DNA of 8,033 bases from positions 1 through 8,033 of the forward strand of contig NZDU01000025.1 of assembly GCA_002688875.1 (NCBI GenBank), written 5' to 3'. The notes under the pieces were generated by a model that was not told where the DNA came from, made no database searches, and saw only the letters and a list, made by a program, of their open reading frames with translations. Shown one piece after another: positions 1 to 6,302 of the stretch; the stretch's first letter is position 1, and every line of letters starts with the position of its first letter. The position numbers and the translations under genes are program-made. Source of the stretch: Candidatus Pacearchaeota archaeon. GTDB lineage: Archaea > Nanobdellota > Nanobdellia > Pacearchaeales > GW2011-AR1.

Positions 1-139
1 CAAACAGTGCACTATTTAACTCAGAATCGTTTTTAACCCCACTATACCTCTCACTATGACCAGCAAATAAAATCTCACCATCTTCTATCATAGTTATAGC
101 AGCGTCATGATTTAATGCGTTTATTCCTAATATTTTCAT
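1..139 (-). CDS. NodU/CmcH-type carbamoyltransferase, N-terminal fragment (runs off the window)
   Basis: An ATG at 139-137 opens a reading frame that stays open to the left edge, giving 46 complete codons. The translation begins MKILGINALNHDAA and continues with ITMIEDGEILFAGHSERYS. This is the characteristic start of the NodU/CmcH/TobZ carbamoyltransferase family: a strand reading ILGI, then a His-Asp pair, Ala-rich residues, a DGEI turn, and a [HE]-x-ER stretch. Members use carbamoyl phosphate and ATP to place a carbamoyl group on a hydroxyl of a sugar or antibiotic; the N-terminal part is a Kae1/YrdC-linked ASKHA-like domain, of which only the first strands are visible here. The start overlaps the TAA of the oxygenase gene by one base (TAATG), and AGGA lies 8 bases upstream. 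The full family length is over 500 aa, so most of the gene is outside the window. Which hydroxyl is carbamoylated cannot be seen. The family call is fairly secure from the N-terminus alone. Confidence 0.8.
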   Translation of the reverse strand, partial: MKILGINALNHDAAITMIEDGEILFAGHSERYSGVKNDSELNSALF

Positions 140-642
140 TATTTATGTCCTGTAATTTGTAAGGTATATCTATATTCTACACCTATATTAGCTGCAAAGT
201 GTTTGGTATCACCAACCCAAGTTGCATAATTTCCAGCTCTCCAATTTATAATTGGTTTACCTTCTACTTCAAAATAATGACCACTTTTCCAATCTTCTAA
301 AAATAGAAGAACCTTATAAACTTCTTCTACCTTACAATTAAATTTTTCAGTATATACATTATATGCATCAGAATGATTTGGGATAATATCATTAGTATCC
401 ATACGATAATAACAACAACCCACATCCTTTAATTCAAACTCATCATCTACCCATTCTACTATTTTATTATGCCAAGTTGGCAATGGATCATAATGATTCG
501 CCATTTTTCCAGAAAAATAATCAACATCATTATCATAACCCTGTTTTCTCCATTCATCTATGGCATAATCATCATTGAAAATTTCTTTTCTATAATCTAA
601 TTTTTTATATTCATTATCCCAAAAGGGTTTAATGTATTTCAT
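139..642 (-). CDS. 2OG-Fe(II) oxygenase-like protein, 167 aa
   Basis: This small protein has the layout of a minimal double-stranded beta-helix 2-oxoglutarate/Fe(II) dioxygenase. Around residues 78-92 it reads YYRMDTNDIIPNHSD, giving an H-x-D pair at His90/Asp92. A distal His148 (DTKHFAANIG) and Arg158 (EYRYTLQI) stand where the third iron ligand and the 2-oxoglutarate-binding Arg are expected. Strands between them (VYKVLLFLEDW, GHYFEVEG, GNYATWVGD) match the core of the fold. Known members hydroxylate proteins, sugars, nucleobases or small molecules; the substrate here is not visible. The frame can be extended by eight codons to an ATG at 666, but I chose 642: an AAAGGAG Shine-Dalgarno sits 7 bases before it, and the start overlaps the upstream gene's TAA by one base. 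The gene lies between an acetyltransferase and a carbamoyltransferase, so hydroxylation of the same glycan or precursor is a reasonable guess. Small proteins of this kind are frequent in marine T4-like phages. Confidence 0.75.
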   Translation of the reverse strand: MKYIKPFWDNEYKKLDYRKEIFNDDYAIDEWRKQGYDNDVDYFSGKMANHYDPLPTWHNKIVEWVDDEFELKDVGCCYYRMDTNDIIPNHSDAYNVYTEKFNCKVEEVYKVLLFLEDWKSGHYFEVEGKPIINWRAGNYATWVGDTKHFAANIGVEYRYTLQITGHK

Positions 643-1184
643 TATACTTCTCCTTTCTCTGTCCACCCAATTTTTTTAGCATTTTCTATTATTTTAGAAC
701 CATCTATTTTTTTTGTTAAAACTGCCGGATTTCCCTTATAAATACCCCAATCTTCCGTATCTCCCATTAAAACAGATCCCGCTGTAACTAAAACTCCCAT
801 TCTTAATTTGGATCCAGGTAATACAATAGCATTTGTACCAATATTAGAAAATGAATCCATAACAACTGGTTCCGATATTCTATTCCCCAAAACCTCTTCT
901 GGAATTAATGTACCATGTAAACCAGAATCATCAAAATTATCAGATTTACAAATAATTCTGGCTCCTGCCATTATATTATTAAACCCCTTTGCTACAAATA
1001 AACCCTCTGAGCTCCCAATACAAGTTACATAAGCACTTATATGAACATAATCTCCAATCTCAGCCCGAGTAGTACAATAAAATCCTTTGTCTATTGCAAC
1101 TCTATTTCCGATTGCAATTAAATCAGGATGTTTGATATAAACATCATTTGATATTATAACATCTTGTCCTTCTTTTATATACAT
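642..1184 (-). CDS. Left-handed beta-helix (hexapeptide repeat) O/N-acetyltransferase, 180 aa
   Basis: The protein shows degenerate hexapeptide repeats from about residue 12 to 145 (IAIGNRVAI, AEIGDYVHIS, NIGTNAIVLPGSKL, VLVTAGSVL). It ends with the family's usual closing motif, IYKGNPAVLTKK (148-159), which corresponds to the 'AGNPAKVIK' end of WbbJ/LacA/FdtC-like enzymes. A loop at residues 79-106 (CKSDNFDDSGLHGTLIPEE...) interrupts the helix, as in the acyltransferase subgroup where it shapes the active site. Enzymes of this fold transfer acetyl from acetyl-CoA to a hydroxyl or amino group of a sugar, acting as cytoplasmic trimers. A full-length enzyme of this group is about 180-220 aa, so this one appears complete. 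The start is one base after the upstream TGA; the sequence AAGGTGAT directly before the ATG serves as a close-set ribosome-binding site. The stop overlaps the oxygenase start. The neighbours suggest that a sugar made or transferred by this operon is the acceptor, which I infer rather than see. Confidence 0.85.
   Translation of the reverse strand: MYIKEGQDVIISNDVYIKHPDLIAIGNRVAIDKGFYCTTRAEIGDYVHISAYVTCIGSSEGLFVAKGFNNIMAGARIICKSDNFDDSGLHGTLIPEEVLGNRISEPVVMDSFSNIGTNAIVLPGSKLRMGVLVTAGSVLMGDTEDWGIYKGNPAVLTKKIDGSKIIENAKKIGWTEKGEV
650..656 (-). promoter_or_regulatory. Shine-Dalgarno site of the oxygenase gene
   Basis: AAAGGAG lies inside the last codons of the acetyltransferase gene, 7 bases before the ATG at 642. 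It is the best ribosome-binding site in the window and decides the start of the downstream gene in favour of 642 over the ATG at 666. Confidence 0.8.
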
Positions 1185-1185
1185 A

Positions 1186-2385
1186 TCACCTTACCGAAGT
1201 AATATCTGTAAATAACTTATTTACAAAATCCAAAGGATTTGTATCAACTACAACATTTTGATTATGTACAATTATAGATAAAGATTCAACAAATATTTCA
1301 TGCAATTCGTTCATACTTTTACTCATTAAATCATCAATGATTGATAAAATTTTAAAAAATCTATCATTATCATTTTTTATTAAATCATAACTTTCATCTA
1401 ATACATCTAAATATGTTTTAAATCCAAAACTTCTTGCAACTTTTAATGTAAAAGGAGTTCCAACTACAATAAATGGTTGAAATAAAAGAAATCTACAAGT
1501 TTTTTCTGATATTGCAGTTTGTCTATGCACGTAAGTTCCATTACTACTAAAAAATGCAGTTTCGGGGTGGATCCCAAAATAAGTATCCTCAACAAATTTT
1601 AAAGGTATAGACCTATTATTATAAAATTGATTATCTTTCCAATATTTTTTATTAGGTTTCCAATTGTGAAGTCCACTATCAGGAATATCCACAATAGTAT
1701 CTAAAAGAAATGGTGCCTTTGAAAAATATTCCCTATCAAACTTATATGGATATTTTATAGTTCCGTCCCAAGGAAAAGTTCTTGGATTATCTCTACATTC
1801 ATCCCAATGTTCCTCTAAAACTTTAAGTGGTTTGGGATCGGGCATCAAAAGTGAAACTAATCCTTGTTTATCATATTCTTTTCTATGTAAATAATCTAAT
1901 AACATCAACCGAAAATCTTTTGCTTCTCCATTTAAACACAAAAATTTATAGGGTTTTCGATACTTCTTTATTTTTTCAATATAAGATTTTTTATATGGTA
2001 AATAAGGAAAAATGTTACTAAACCACCTTAACGACATTTCCCAAGGTAGCCAAGTAAAAAATACAACATTTTTTAATGATTTTAAATTTTGATTCTCACT
2101 TGTTAATAAAATAGAATTATCTTCTGTAATTCCAATCTTATTTAATTTGGAATAAATTTCTTTATAATTACTAAGAGAAATTGATTCTGTCATTGTATCA
2201 ATAATATATTTATCACTCAATTCATCAATCACATAAATTGAATGAGAAAATCGATCACCATTAATCTCAATATCATGATTATCATAAATTAAATCTCTTA
2301 ATTCTTCATCGATATCAGAAATCAATATAGGATACTTTACTAAACTCTTATCTACGGGCGGCCAATTATTTAAATCAATTTTCAT
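1186..2385 (-). CDS. Putative glycosyltransferase-like protein B3 (399 aa), third copy of the B family
   Basis: B3 shares two blocks with B1 (5025-6302) and B2 (2382-3626). The first is YKFLCLNGEAKDFR...LLDYL...GLVSLL (146-180). The second is a C-terminal block with SEKT at 293-296, PFIVVG, GFKTY at 321, DESYD at 330-334, and an HN pair at 374-375. The block resembles the TEK...P..G donor-site region of GT10-like glycosyltransferases (GT-B fold), but this is a by-eye resemblance. It is the most diverged copy: SEKT replaces TEKT, GFKTY replaces GFKTF, and it has about ten aromatic-rich residues (NVVFFTWLPWEMSLRWF, 106-122) not obvious in the others. No signal peptide or transmembrane segment is apparent, so it is probably cytoplasmic. 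The start ATG overlaps the B2 stop in an ATGA junction, with GGAGAG 9 bases upstream. Unlike B1 and B2 it follows another B gene, not an A gene. Family membership is firm; the enzymatic role is not. Confidence 0.55.
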   Translation of the reverse strand: MKIDLNNWPPVDKSLVKYPILISDIDEELRDLIYDNHDIEINGDRFSHSIYVIDELSDKYIIDTMTESISLSNYKEIYSKLNKIGITEDNSILLTSENQNLKSLKNVVFFTWLPWEMSLRWFSNIFPYLPYKKSYIEKIKKYRKPYKFLCLNGEAKDFRLMLLDYLHRKEYDKQGLVSLLMPDPKPLKVLEEHWDECRDNPRTFPWDGTIKYPYKFDREYFSKAPFLLDTIVDIPDSGLHNWKPNKKYWKDNQFYNNRSIPLKFVEDTYFGIHPETAFFSSNGTYVHRQTAISEKTCRFLLFQPFIVVGTPFTLKVARSFGFKTYLDVLDESYDLIKNDNDRFFKILSIIDDLMSKSMNELHEIFVESLSIIVHNQNVVVDTNPLDFVNKLFTDITSVR

Positions 2386-3626
2386 ATTAACTTACTCTCC
2401 ATCACATCTACCAACTTATACACCATATCTTTCCAATTCATTTTAAGTAACGTATTAAAATTATGTTCGAGAATCGGTAAACTTTGAATGTAAATATCTT
2501 TTAACTTTTCATCACTACCAGACAATAATGACTTAACTTGATTATTCAAAAAATTTAATCTTTCATCAGCATCCATAATTTCATCATATGACTCATCTAT
2601 TAAACCATCAAAAGTTTTAAATCCCAAACTTTTTAAATACTTTAAAGAGTGTGGTTGTCCATAAATTATAAATGGATTAGAACATAAAGATTTTGCAGTT
2701 TTTTCTGTAAGAAAAACATAATCAACTAATTCGTGTTCTTTATTAGTGGCAAGATTCATTCTTGATTCAGTAACAATTTGTAAATAACAATTTTTATAAA
2801 TATTTTTGGCATAATAAATAGGAATTGGTAACTTATCCCAAAATTCCCATTCATCATCAGTCATATATTCAAGTTTTATAGCCTTAGAATTATTTGATGT
2901 ATTATTTGGAGCCCCATCTCTATCATATCTATAACTTCTAACATCAACAAATTCATTTTTCCACCATGCTGAAACCAATCCATCTTTTTTTAGATTTTCA
3001 GATTCTAACATATCATAAAGAGATTGTCTATATGATTGATGTCCACCCATCAAAGTAAAAAATTTATATGGTTTATCAAAAGTTTTTTCTTCTTCAGTTA
3101 AATTAGTTACACTTGGTATACATTTAGTTCCGTATTCATCTCTTAACCTTTCCATATGCATCAAATATTCTGCCAAACAATAATCTATATTGAATTCAAA
3201 CATCTTTAATTTTTTATAATCAAGATTTTTAAAATTCTTTTTATCAGATTTAGACAAACCACTATTAATTAAAAAATGTTCAGGATATTCTAAAATTTTA
3301 TCAGTTAATGCACAATTATTATTAACAACAAATATTTTTATCTCATCTTGTATATTATTTTTTATCATATAATCAGAAAAATAATTCCAAGTATTCTTTA
3401 CCATTGCAGATGGATTCCAAAATTCTGCAGGTCTATATAAAACTAATACACCATTATCATCAAGATACAGACATAACTTCTTATAATCAAAATCTCTTAG
3501 ATTGTTTTTAAAGTTCAAAAAATTAAAAGATTCATGTAATCTATTTCCACACATTCCTATACCAACATCATATCCATCAGCATGAAATATATTACTAAAA
3601 ATATTTTTTAATTGTCTATGATTCAT
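2382..3626 (-). CDS. Putative glycosyltransferase-like protein B2 (414 aa)
   Basis: B2 is a paralogue of B1 and B3. Its shared blocks are YKFFTLMGGHQSYRQSL (187-203) with GLVSAW at 216-221, then YLQIVTES (281-288), VFLTEKT (304-310), NPFIIYG (317-323), GFKTFDGLIDESYDE (335-349) and ILEHN (385-389). The TEKT-to-GFKTF spacing (28 residues) is the same as in B3 and one less than in B1. The N-terminal 140 residues (alternating hydrophobic strands such as KKLCLYL, GVLVLYR and IKIFVV) suggest a Rossmann-like domain, so a two-domain GT-B-like architecture is plausible. A substrate cannot be read from the sequence. The ATG lies inside the end of A2 (11-base overlap), preceded by GAGG at 7 bases, so it is translationally coupled to A2 and repeats the A1-B1 order upstream. 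It could also be another nucleotide-sugar-using enzyme; that it belongs with B1 and B3 is much surer than its chemistry. Confidence 0.55.
   Translation of the reverse strand: MNHRQLKNIFSNIFHADGYDVGIGMCGNRLHESFNFLNFKNNLRDFDYKKLCLYLDDNGVLVLYRPAEFWNPSAMVKNTWNYFSDYMIKNNIQDEIKIFVVNNNCALTDKILEYPEHFLINSGLSKSDKKNFKNLDYKKLKMFEFNIDYCLAEYLMHMERLRDEYGTKCIPSVTNLTEEEKTFDKPYKFFTLMGGHQSYRQSLYDMLESENLKKDGLVSAWWKNEFVDVRSYRYDRDGAPNNTSNNSKAIKLEYMTDDEWEFWDKLPIPIYYAKNIYKNCYLQIVTESRMNLATNKEHELVDYVFLTEKTAKSLCSNPFIIYGQPHSLKYLKSLGFKTFDGLIDESYDEIMDADERLNFLNNQVKSLLSGSDEKLKDIYIQSLPILEHNFNTLLKMNWKDMVYKLVDVMESKLI
2581..2626 (-). repeat. Paralogous repeat encoding the B-family GFKTF-DESYD block, copy in B2
   Basis: These 46 bases match the stretch at 5224-5269 at 39 of 46 positions by direct alignment, including the run aaaagttttaaatccca. 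They encode the GFKTF...IDESYD block. The similarity is coding homology between B1 and B2, not a mobile element; the corresponding part of B3 (about 1384-1426) is less similar. Confidence 0.7.
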
Positions 3627-5025
3627 TTACAAACCTCGACTTTAAGTAATGTTCTGGAAGTTTAAGAATATCATCTTCTACAAATTTATCCTTTGTAGTA
3701 TATTTCCAACCTAAATACTGACAATTAAATAAAATAATATCATCATTATCTTCAAACCTTGAAAATGCCTTCTTAGAATGTCCAAAAAATAAAAGTTCAA
3801 ATATGTCTCTATCCCATTTAATATTTGAATCTGTGTAAACTGAAAATCCACCATAATTATTAAGTTTTGGAATATCAAATTTATTATTAGGGTCTATCAT
3901 TACAAACTCAGGAATAAAACGAGGAGCAATATCACTCTTTAACTCCCACCCATATTTATAATATTTTTTATACCGCGTATTCTTCATAAAATAGTTTCTA
4001 TCGTTATTATTTAATATCTTTTCTTTACATCTCGTAAAATCATTTTTAGAGTTTGTACCTATGTAAACTTTAAATGGAAAAGTATTTGCTAAAATCTCAC
4101 CATAACAAACGGGTGGATCTTCCAAATAAGATTTAATCTTATAATTTCCTTTCGAGTAAATGTTCACTTTTTTGAATTTTAGAACATCATTTGGATTTTT
4201 AGCAAATTTTACTCTTTCTTTATTATCTCCATCATGACATAAAAATGTACCATAATGTCTTGAAATCTCCATAATTAATTCTACATAGTCATCAACCGTT
4301 TTCATTAATTTCCCACCGAAAGAAATATTATCAGACTTCCATGTAGTTATAATTGCAGGTACTTTATTTATCCCTAAAAAATTTAAAACATTAATCTTTC
4401 CACCTCCTGGATGTATTGAATAAGCAAACTTTGAAAATGTTTCACCAGACTTTTCATGATAAAAACCACCTTTTTCTGGATCCTCTATTTTATGTAATGT
4501 AAATGCACTATAAAATCCCCAATGATATCTATAGTCCTCTTTCTCTTGGTCAAATTTATCCTTTCCTTTAAACATTTTACCCTTAAATTTATCTATCCAA
4601 TTTTCTGTTCTCCACATAGCAACATTTAATGGAATAACCACGTCTCGTACTAAAAAATCTTGTGCCATCCATTTATGTGTCCAAAAATGATGACCAGCAT
4701 TTTGAAACTTTGTCCAACTACTATCAAGTAACGCGTCCGACATACATCCATACATCCCTTCTCTTTTTCCATCTGGTGGATTATCTCTATCATATAATAA
4801 ATCAACTCCGCCAGATAAACTTCTACCATCGATTATAAAATTATCAGTTAATTCCACTTGTAAACCTACATCTTCACAATATTTAAAATAATCTATTAGA
4901 TTATCGGGTTCACCTTTTTTTATAGGAAGATTAGTATTATCATCATAACCCCAAAGAGAAGTTTCATATTCATCCTTCAAGGATTTATCATAAAAATAAT
5001 TGTCTGGTTTTTTTATCTTTCCCAT
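3616..5025 (-). CDS. Uncharacterised protein A2 (469 aa), paired with B2
   Basis: I do not recognise a function. The protein is a divergent paralogue of A1 (6299-7720). Shared landmarks in order: a Gly/Ala-His region with HHF...QD (112-123); SIHPGG (203-208); a segment ending in FGG (236-238); YGEILANTFPFKVYIG (308-323); NNYGGFSVY (389-397); WDRDIFELLFFG (404-415); and IILFNC...WKY (430-442). The spacing from IHPGG to FPxxVYIG is 112 residues here and 111 in A1, and from YxGF to W[DE]RD it is 13 in both, so homology is convincing. Compared with A1 it has a longer N-terminal part and lacks an insertion of about 45 residues before YxGFSxY. No signal peptide, membrane helix or textbook catalytic motif is evident; a cytoplasmic enzyme is likely. 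The ATG overlaps the B1 stop by one base (TAATG), with only a weak GGA 10 bases upstream, so it may depend on B1 translation. The IHPGG histidine and the acidic/Arg residues of WDRD are the best candidates for functional residues. Confidence 0.8.
   Translation of the reverse strand: MGKIKKPDNYFYDKSLKDEYETSLWGYDDNTNLPIKKGEPDNLIDYFKYCEDVGLQVELTDNFIIDGRSLSGGVDLLYDRDNPPDGKREGMYGCMSDALLDSSWTKFQNAGHHFWTHKWMAQDFLVRDVVIPLNVAMWRTENWIDKFKGKMFKGKDKFDQEKEDYRYHWGFYSAFTLHKIEDPEKGGFYHEKSGETFSKFAYSIHPGGGKINVLNFLGINKVPAIITTWKSDNISFGGKLMKTVDDYVELIMEISRHYGTFLCHDGDNKERVKFAKNPNDVLKFKKVNIYSKGNYKIKSYLEDPPVCYGEILANTFPFKVYIGTNSKNDFTRCKEKILNNNDRNYFMKNTRYKKYYKYGWELKSDIAPRFIPEFVMIDPNNKFDIPKLNNYGGFSVYTDSNIKWDRDIFELLFFGHSKKAFSRFEDNDDIILFNCQYLGWKYTTKDKFVEDDILKLPEHYLKSRFVNES
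3634..3637 (-). promoter_or_regulatory. Shine-Dalgarno site of B2
   Basis: GAGG sits 7 bases before the ATG at 3626, inside the last codons of A2. It supports the chosen start and the 11-base overlap between the two genes. Confidence 0.65.
4402..4417 (-). repeat. Short exact repeat encoding IHPGG, copy in A2
   Basis: The 16 bases acctcctggatgtatt are identical to 7202-7217 in A1 and encode the IHPGG motif in both. The synonymous positions also match, which is notable given how far the rest of the two genes have diverged, but the run is short. Confidence 0.6.
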
Positions 5026-6302
5026 TATATTCTATTCCAACCATCTTCTATAAAATTATTAACATTATCAACTGATCTACGGAACATATTCAAAAAATTA
5101 TTTGAATTATGTTGTAAAATTTCTTCCATTTCCCAATACCAATCATCAATTTCATTTCTACTCATATTACCCAATCGTTTTATTTCCTTTTCTATAATAT
5201 CATACTTTTTTGTTCCTAATTCCTCATCATATGATTCATCAATAAATGGTTCAAAAGTTTTAAATCCCATTTTTCTTAATGCATATAAATGTTTCTCTTG
5301 ACCAATAAGAATAAATGGTTGTCGGGCCAAAATTGGTTTCCATGTTTTTTCAGTAATAAACACATTACCTACTGGATTCTTTGTATAATTAGCACTCGCT
5401 TCAGTTATAATATTAAAATATGAATTTAACATAATACCTTGAATGGCCATTCCTGATTCATGATTAGTAACTCGTTCATTTTTTTTAGTATCACATTCAA
5501 TCGGTAATAAATCATAAAACTCCTTTAATTTTCTATTCTTTTCATCTGAAAAAATATGTTCACTATTATTACCATGTGAATGTTTTATATCTAATAAAAA
5601 ATCATCAAAATTATATTTATTTTCTGGGTCATCGTTGTTTGCAAGATAACTAACATAGCCCTTATCAAATAAATTATTTTCAAAAAAAGTATATGTTACC
5701 CAACTCCTAAAATGTCTAATTCTATTATTAGTACAAATAAAATTTTTCTGTCTTAAAAATGTTTTACTATAATCAGAATATAAACTATAAAAGTCTTTTA
5801 ATCTTTTTACCCTCTTACTGTTCCACCAACAAGTATTAAATGCATAATAAGGTATTTGTAATATTTGATAATCATTATTTTTTAAACCATCATAATAAAA
5901 CTCAATTATAGAAAATAAAATCTGATTCTTATCTAAATTTAATTTTTGTAAAGTACTATCAAGGTGTGAAAAGAAATTATCAGTATTAATAAATGTTCTT
6001 TCTCTAAAATAGAATAAAATAGAACATTTTCTTTCAAGTAAATCTTTATAAACCAAACTAAACTTTGAATCATTTTTTAATTCTCGTTCTAATACATCAA
6101 ATAATAATATATTACCATTAGAATTATATGTCCAATCTTCTGCAGCCGTACTACAATCAACCACCACAAAGTATTTTTTATCTTCACCTAAATCAACCCG
6201 TTGTGGTGTATTTTTCATCAAAGAAAATACTTCAATATTATTATCAATACAATAATCAAAACTATTTGTATCTTCATTAATTTTATAACTTACATAATTC
6301 AC
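5025..6302 (-). CDS. Putative glycosyltransferase-like protein B1 (425 aa), GTG start
   Basis: This is the longest B-family member and carries the clearest copy of the block: SYFNIITEAS (294-303), VFITEKTWKP (314-323), QPFILIG (328-334), GFKTFEPFIDESYDE (346-360) and ILQHN (395-399). A middle block, NFICTNNRIRHFRSWV (187-202) followed by KGYVSYL (214-220), matches B2 and B3. The F-N-[IL]-x-T-E...[TS]EK-T pattern recalls the fucosyltransferase-type GT10 signature (YVTEK...PVVxG), suggesting a GT-B nucleotide-sugar transferase; I treat that as a hypothesis. The N-terminal residues 1-150 alternate short hydrophobic strands and helices, as in a Rossmann-like domain. The start is GTG at 6302, forming a GTGA overlap with the A1 stop, with TAGG 6 bases before it. 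The next in-frame ATG (residue 29) would remove a plausible first strand. B1 ends in TAA, overlapping the ATG of A2. Confidence 0.55.
   Translation of the reverse strand: MNYVSYKINEDTNSFDYCIDNNIEVFSLMKNTPQRVDLGEDKKYFVVVDCSTAAEDWTYNSNGNILLFDVLERELKNDSKFSLVYKDLLERKCSILFYFRERTFINTDNFFSHLDSTLQKLNLDKNQILFSIIEFYYDGLKNNDYQILQIPYYAFNTCWWNSKRVKRLKDFYSLYSDYSKTFLRQKNFICTNNRIRHFRSWVTYTFFENNLFDKGYVSYLANNDDPENKYNFDDFLLDIKHSHGNNSEHIFSDEKNRKLKEFYDLLPIECDTKKNERVTNHESGMAIQGIMLNSYFNIITEASANYTKNPVGNVFITEKTWKPILARQPFILIGQEKHLYALRKMGFKTFEPFIDESYDEELGTKKYDIIEKEIKRLGNMSRNEIDDWYWEMEEILQHNSNNFLNMFRRSVDNVNNFIEDGWNRI
5224..5269 (-). repeat. Paralogous repeat encoding the B-family GFKTF-DESYD block, copy in B1
   Basis: Partner of 2581-2626 (39/46 identical). 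It lies near the 3' end of B1 and encodes the most conserved part of the B family. Confidence 0.7.

Noticed and set aside
140..147. CATAAATA, a near match to a T4-like late promoter, just before the carbamoyltransferase ATG
   Set aside because: It touches the start codon, leaving no room for a leader or ribosome-binding site, and it is explained by the coding end of the oxygenase gene.
640..666. Longer oxygenase form starting at the ATG at 666
   Set aside because: The extra residues (MDRERRSI) are the out-of-frame reading of the acetyltransferase end, while a strong Shine-Dalgarno sits correctly before the ATG at 642.
808..1032. Plus-strand open frame of 74 codons
   Set aside because: It lies wholly within the acetyltransferase gene on the other strand, has no ribosome-binding site context of note and no recognisable protein.
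1827..2021. Plus-strand open frame of 64 codons
   Set aside because: Shadow of B3 on the opposite strand; low-complexity hydrophobic translation.
3953..3960. TATAAATA on the minus strand, identical to the T4 late-promoter core
   Set aside because: It lies inside A2 and encodes Tyr-Lys-Tyr. Such octamers are expected by chance in AT-rich DNA, and the next gene starts over 300 bases downstream.
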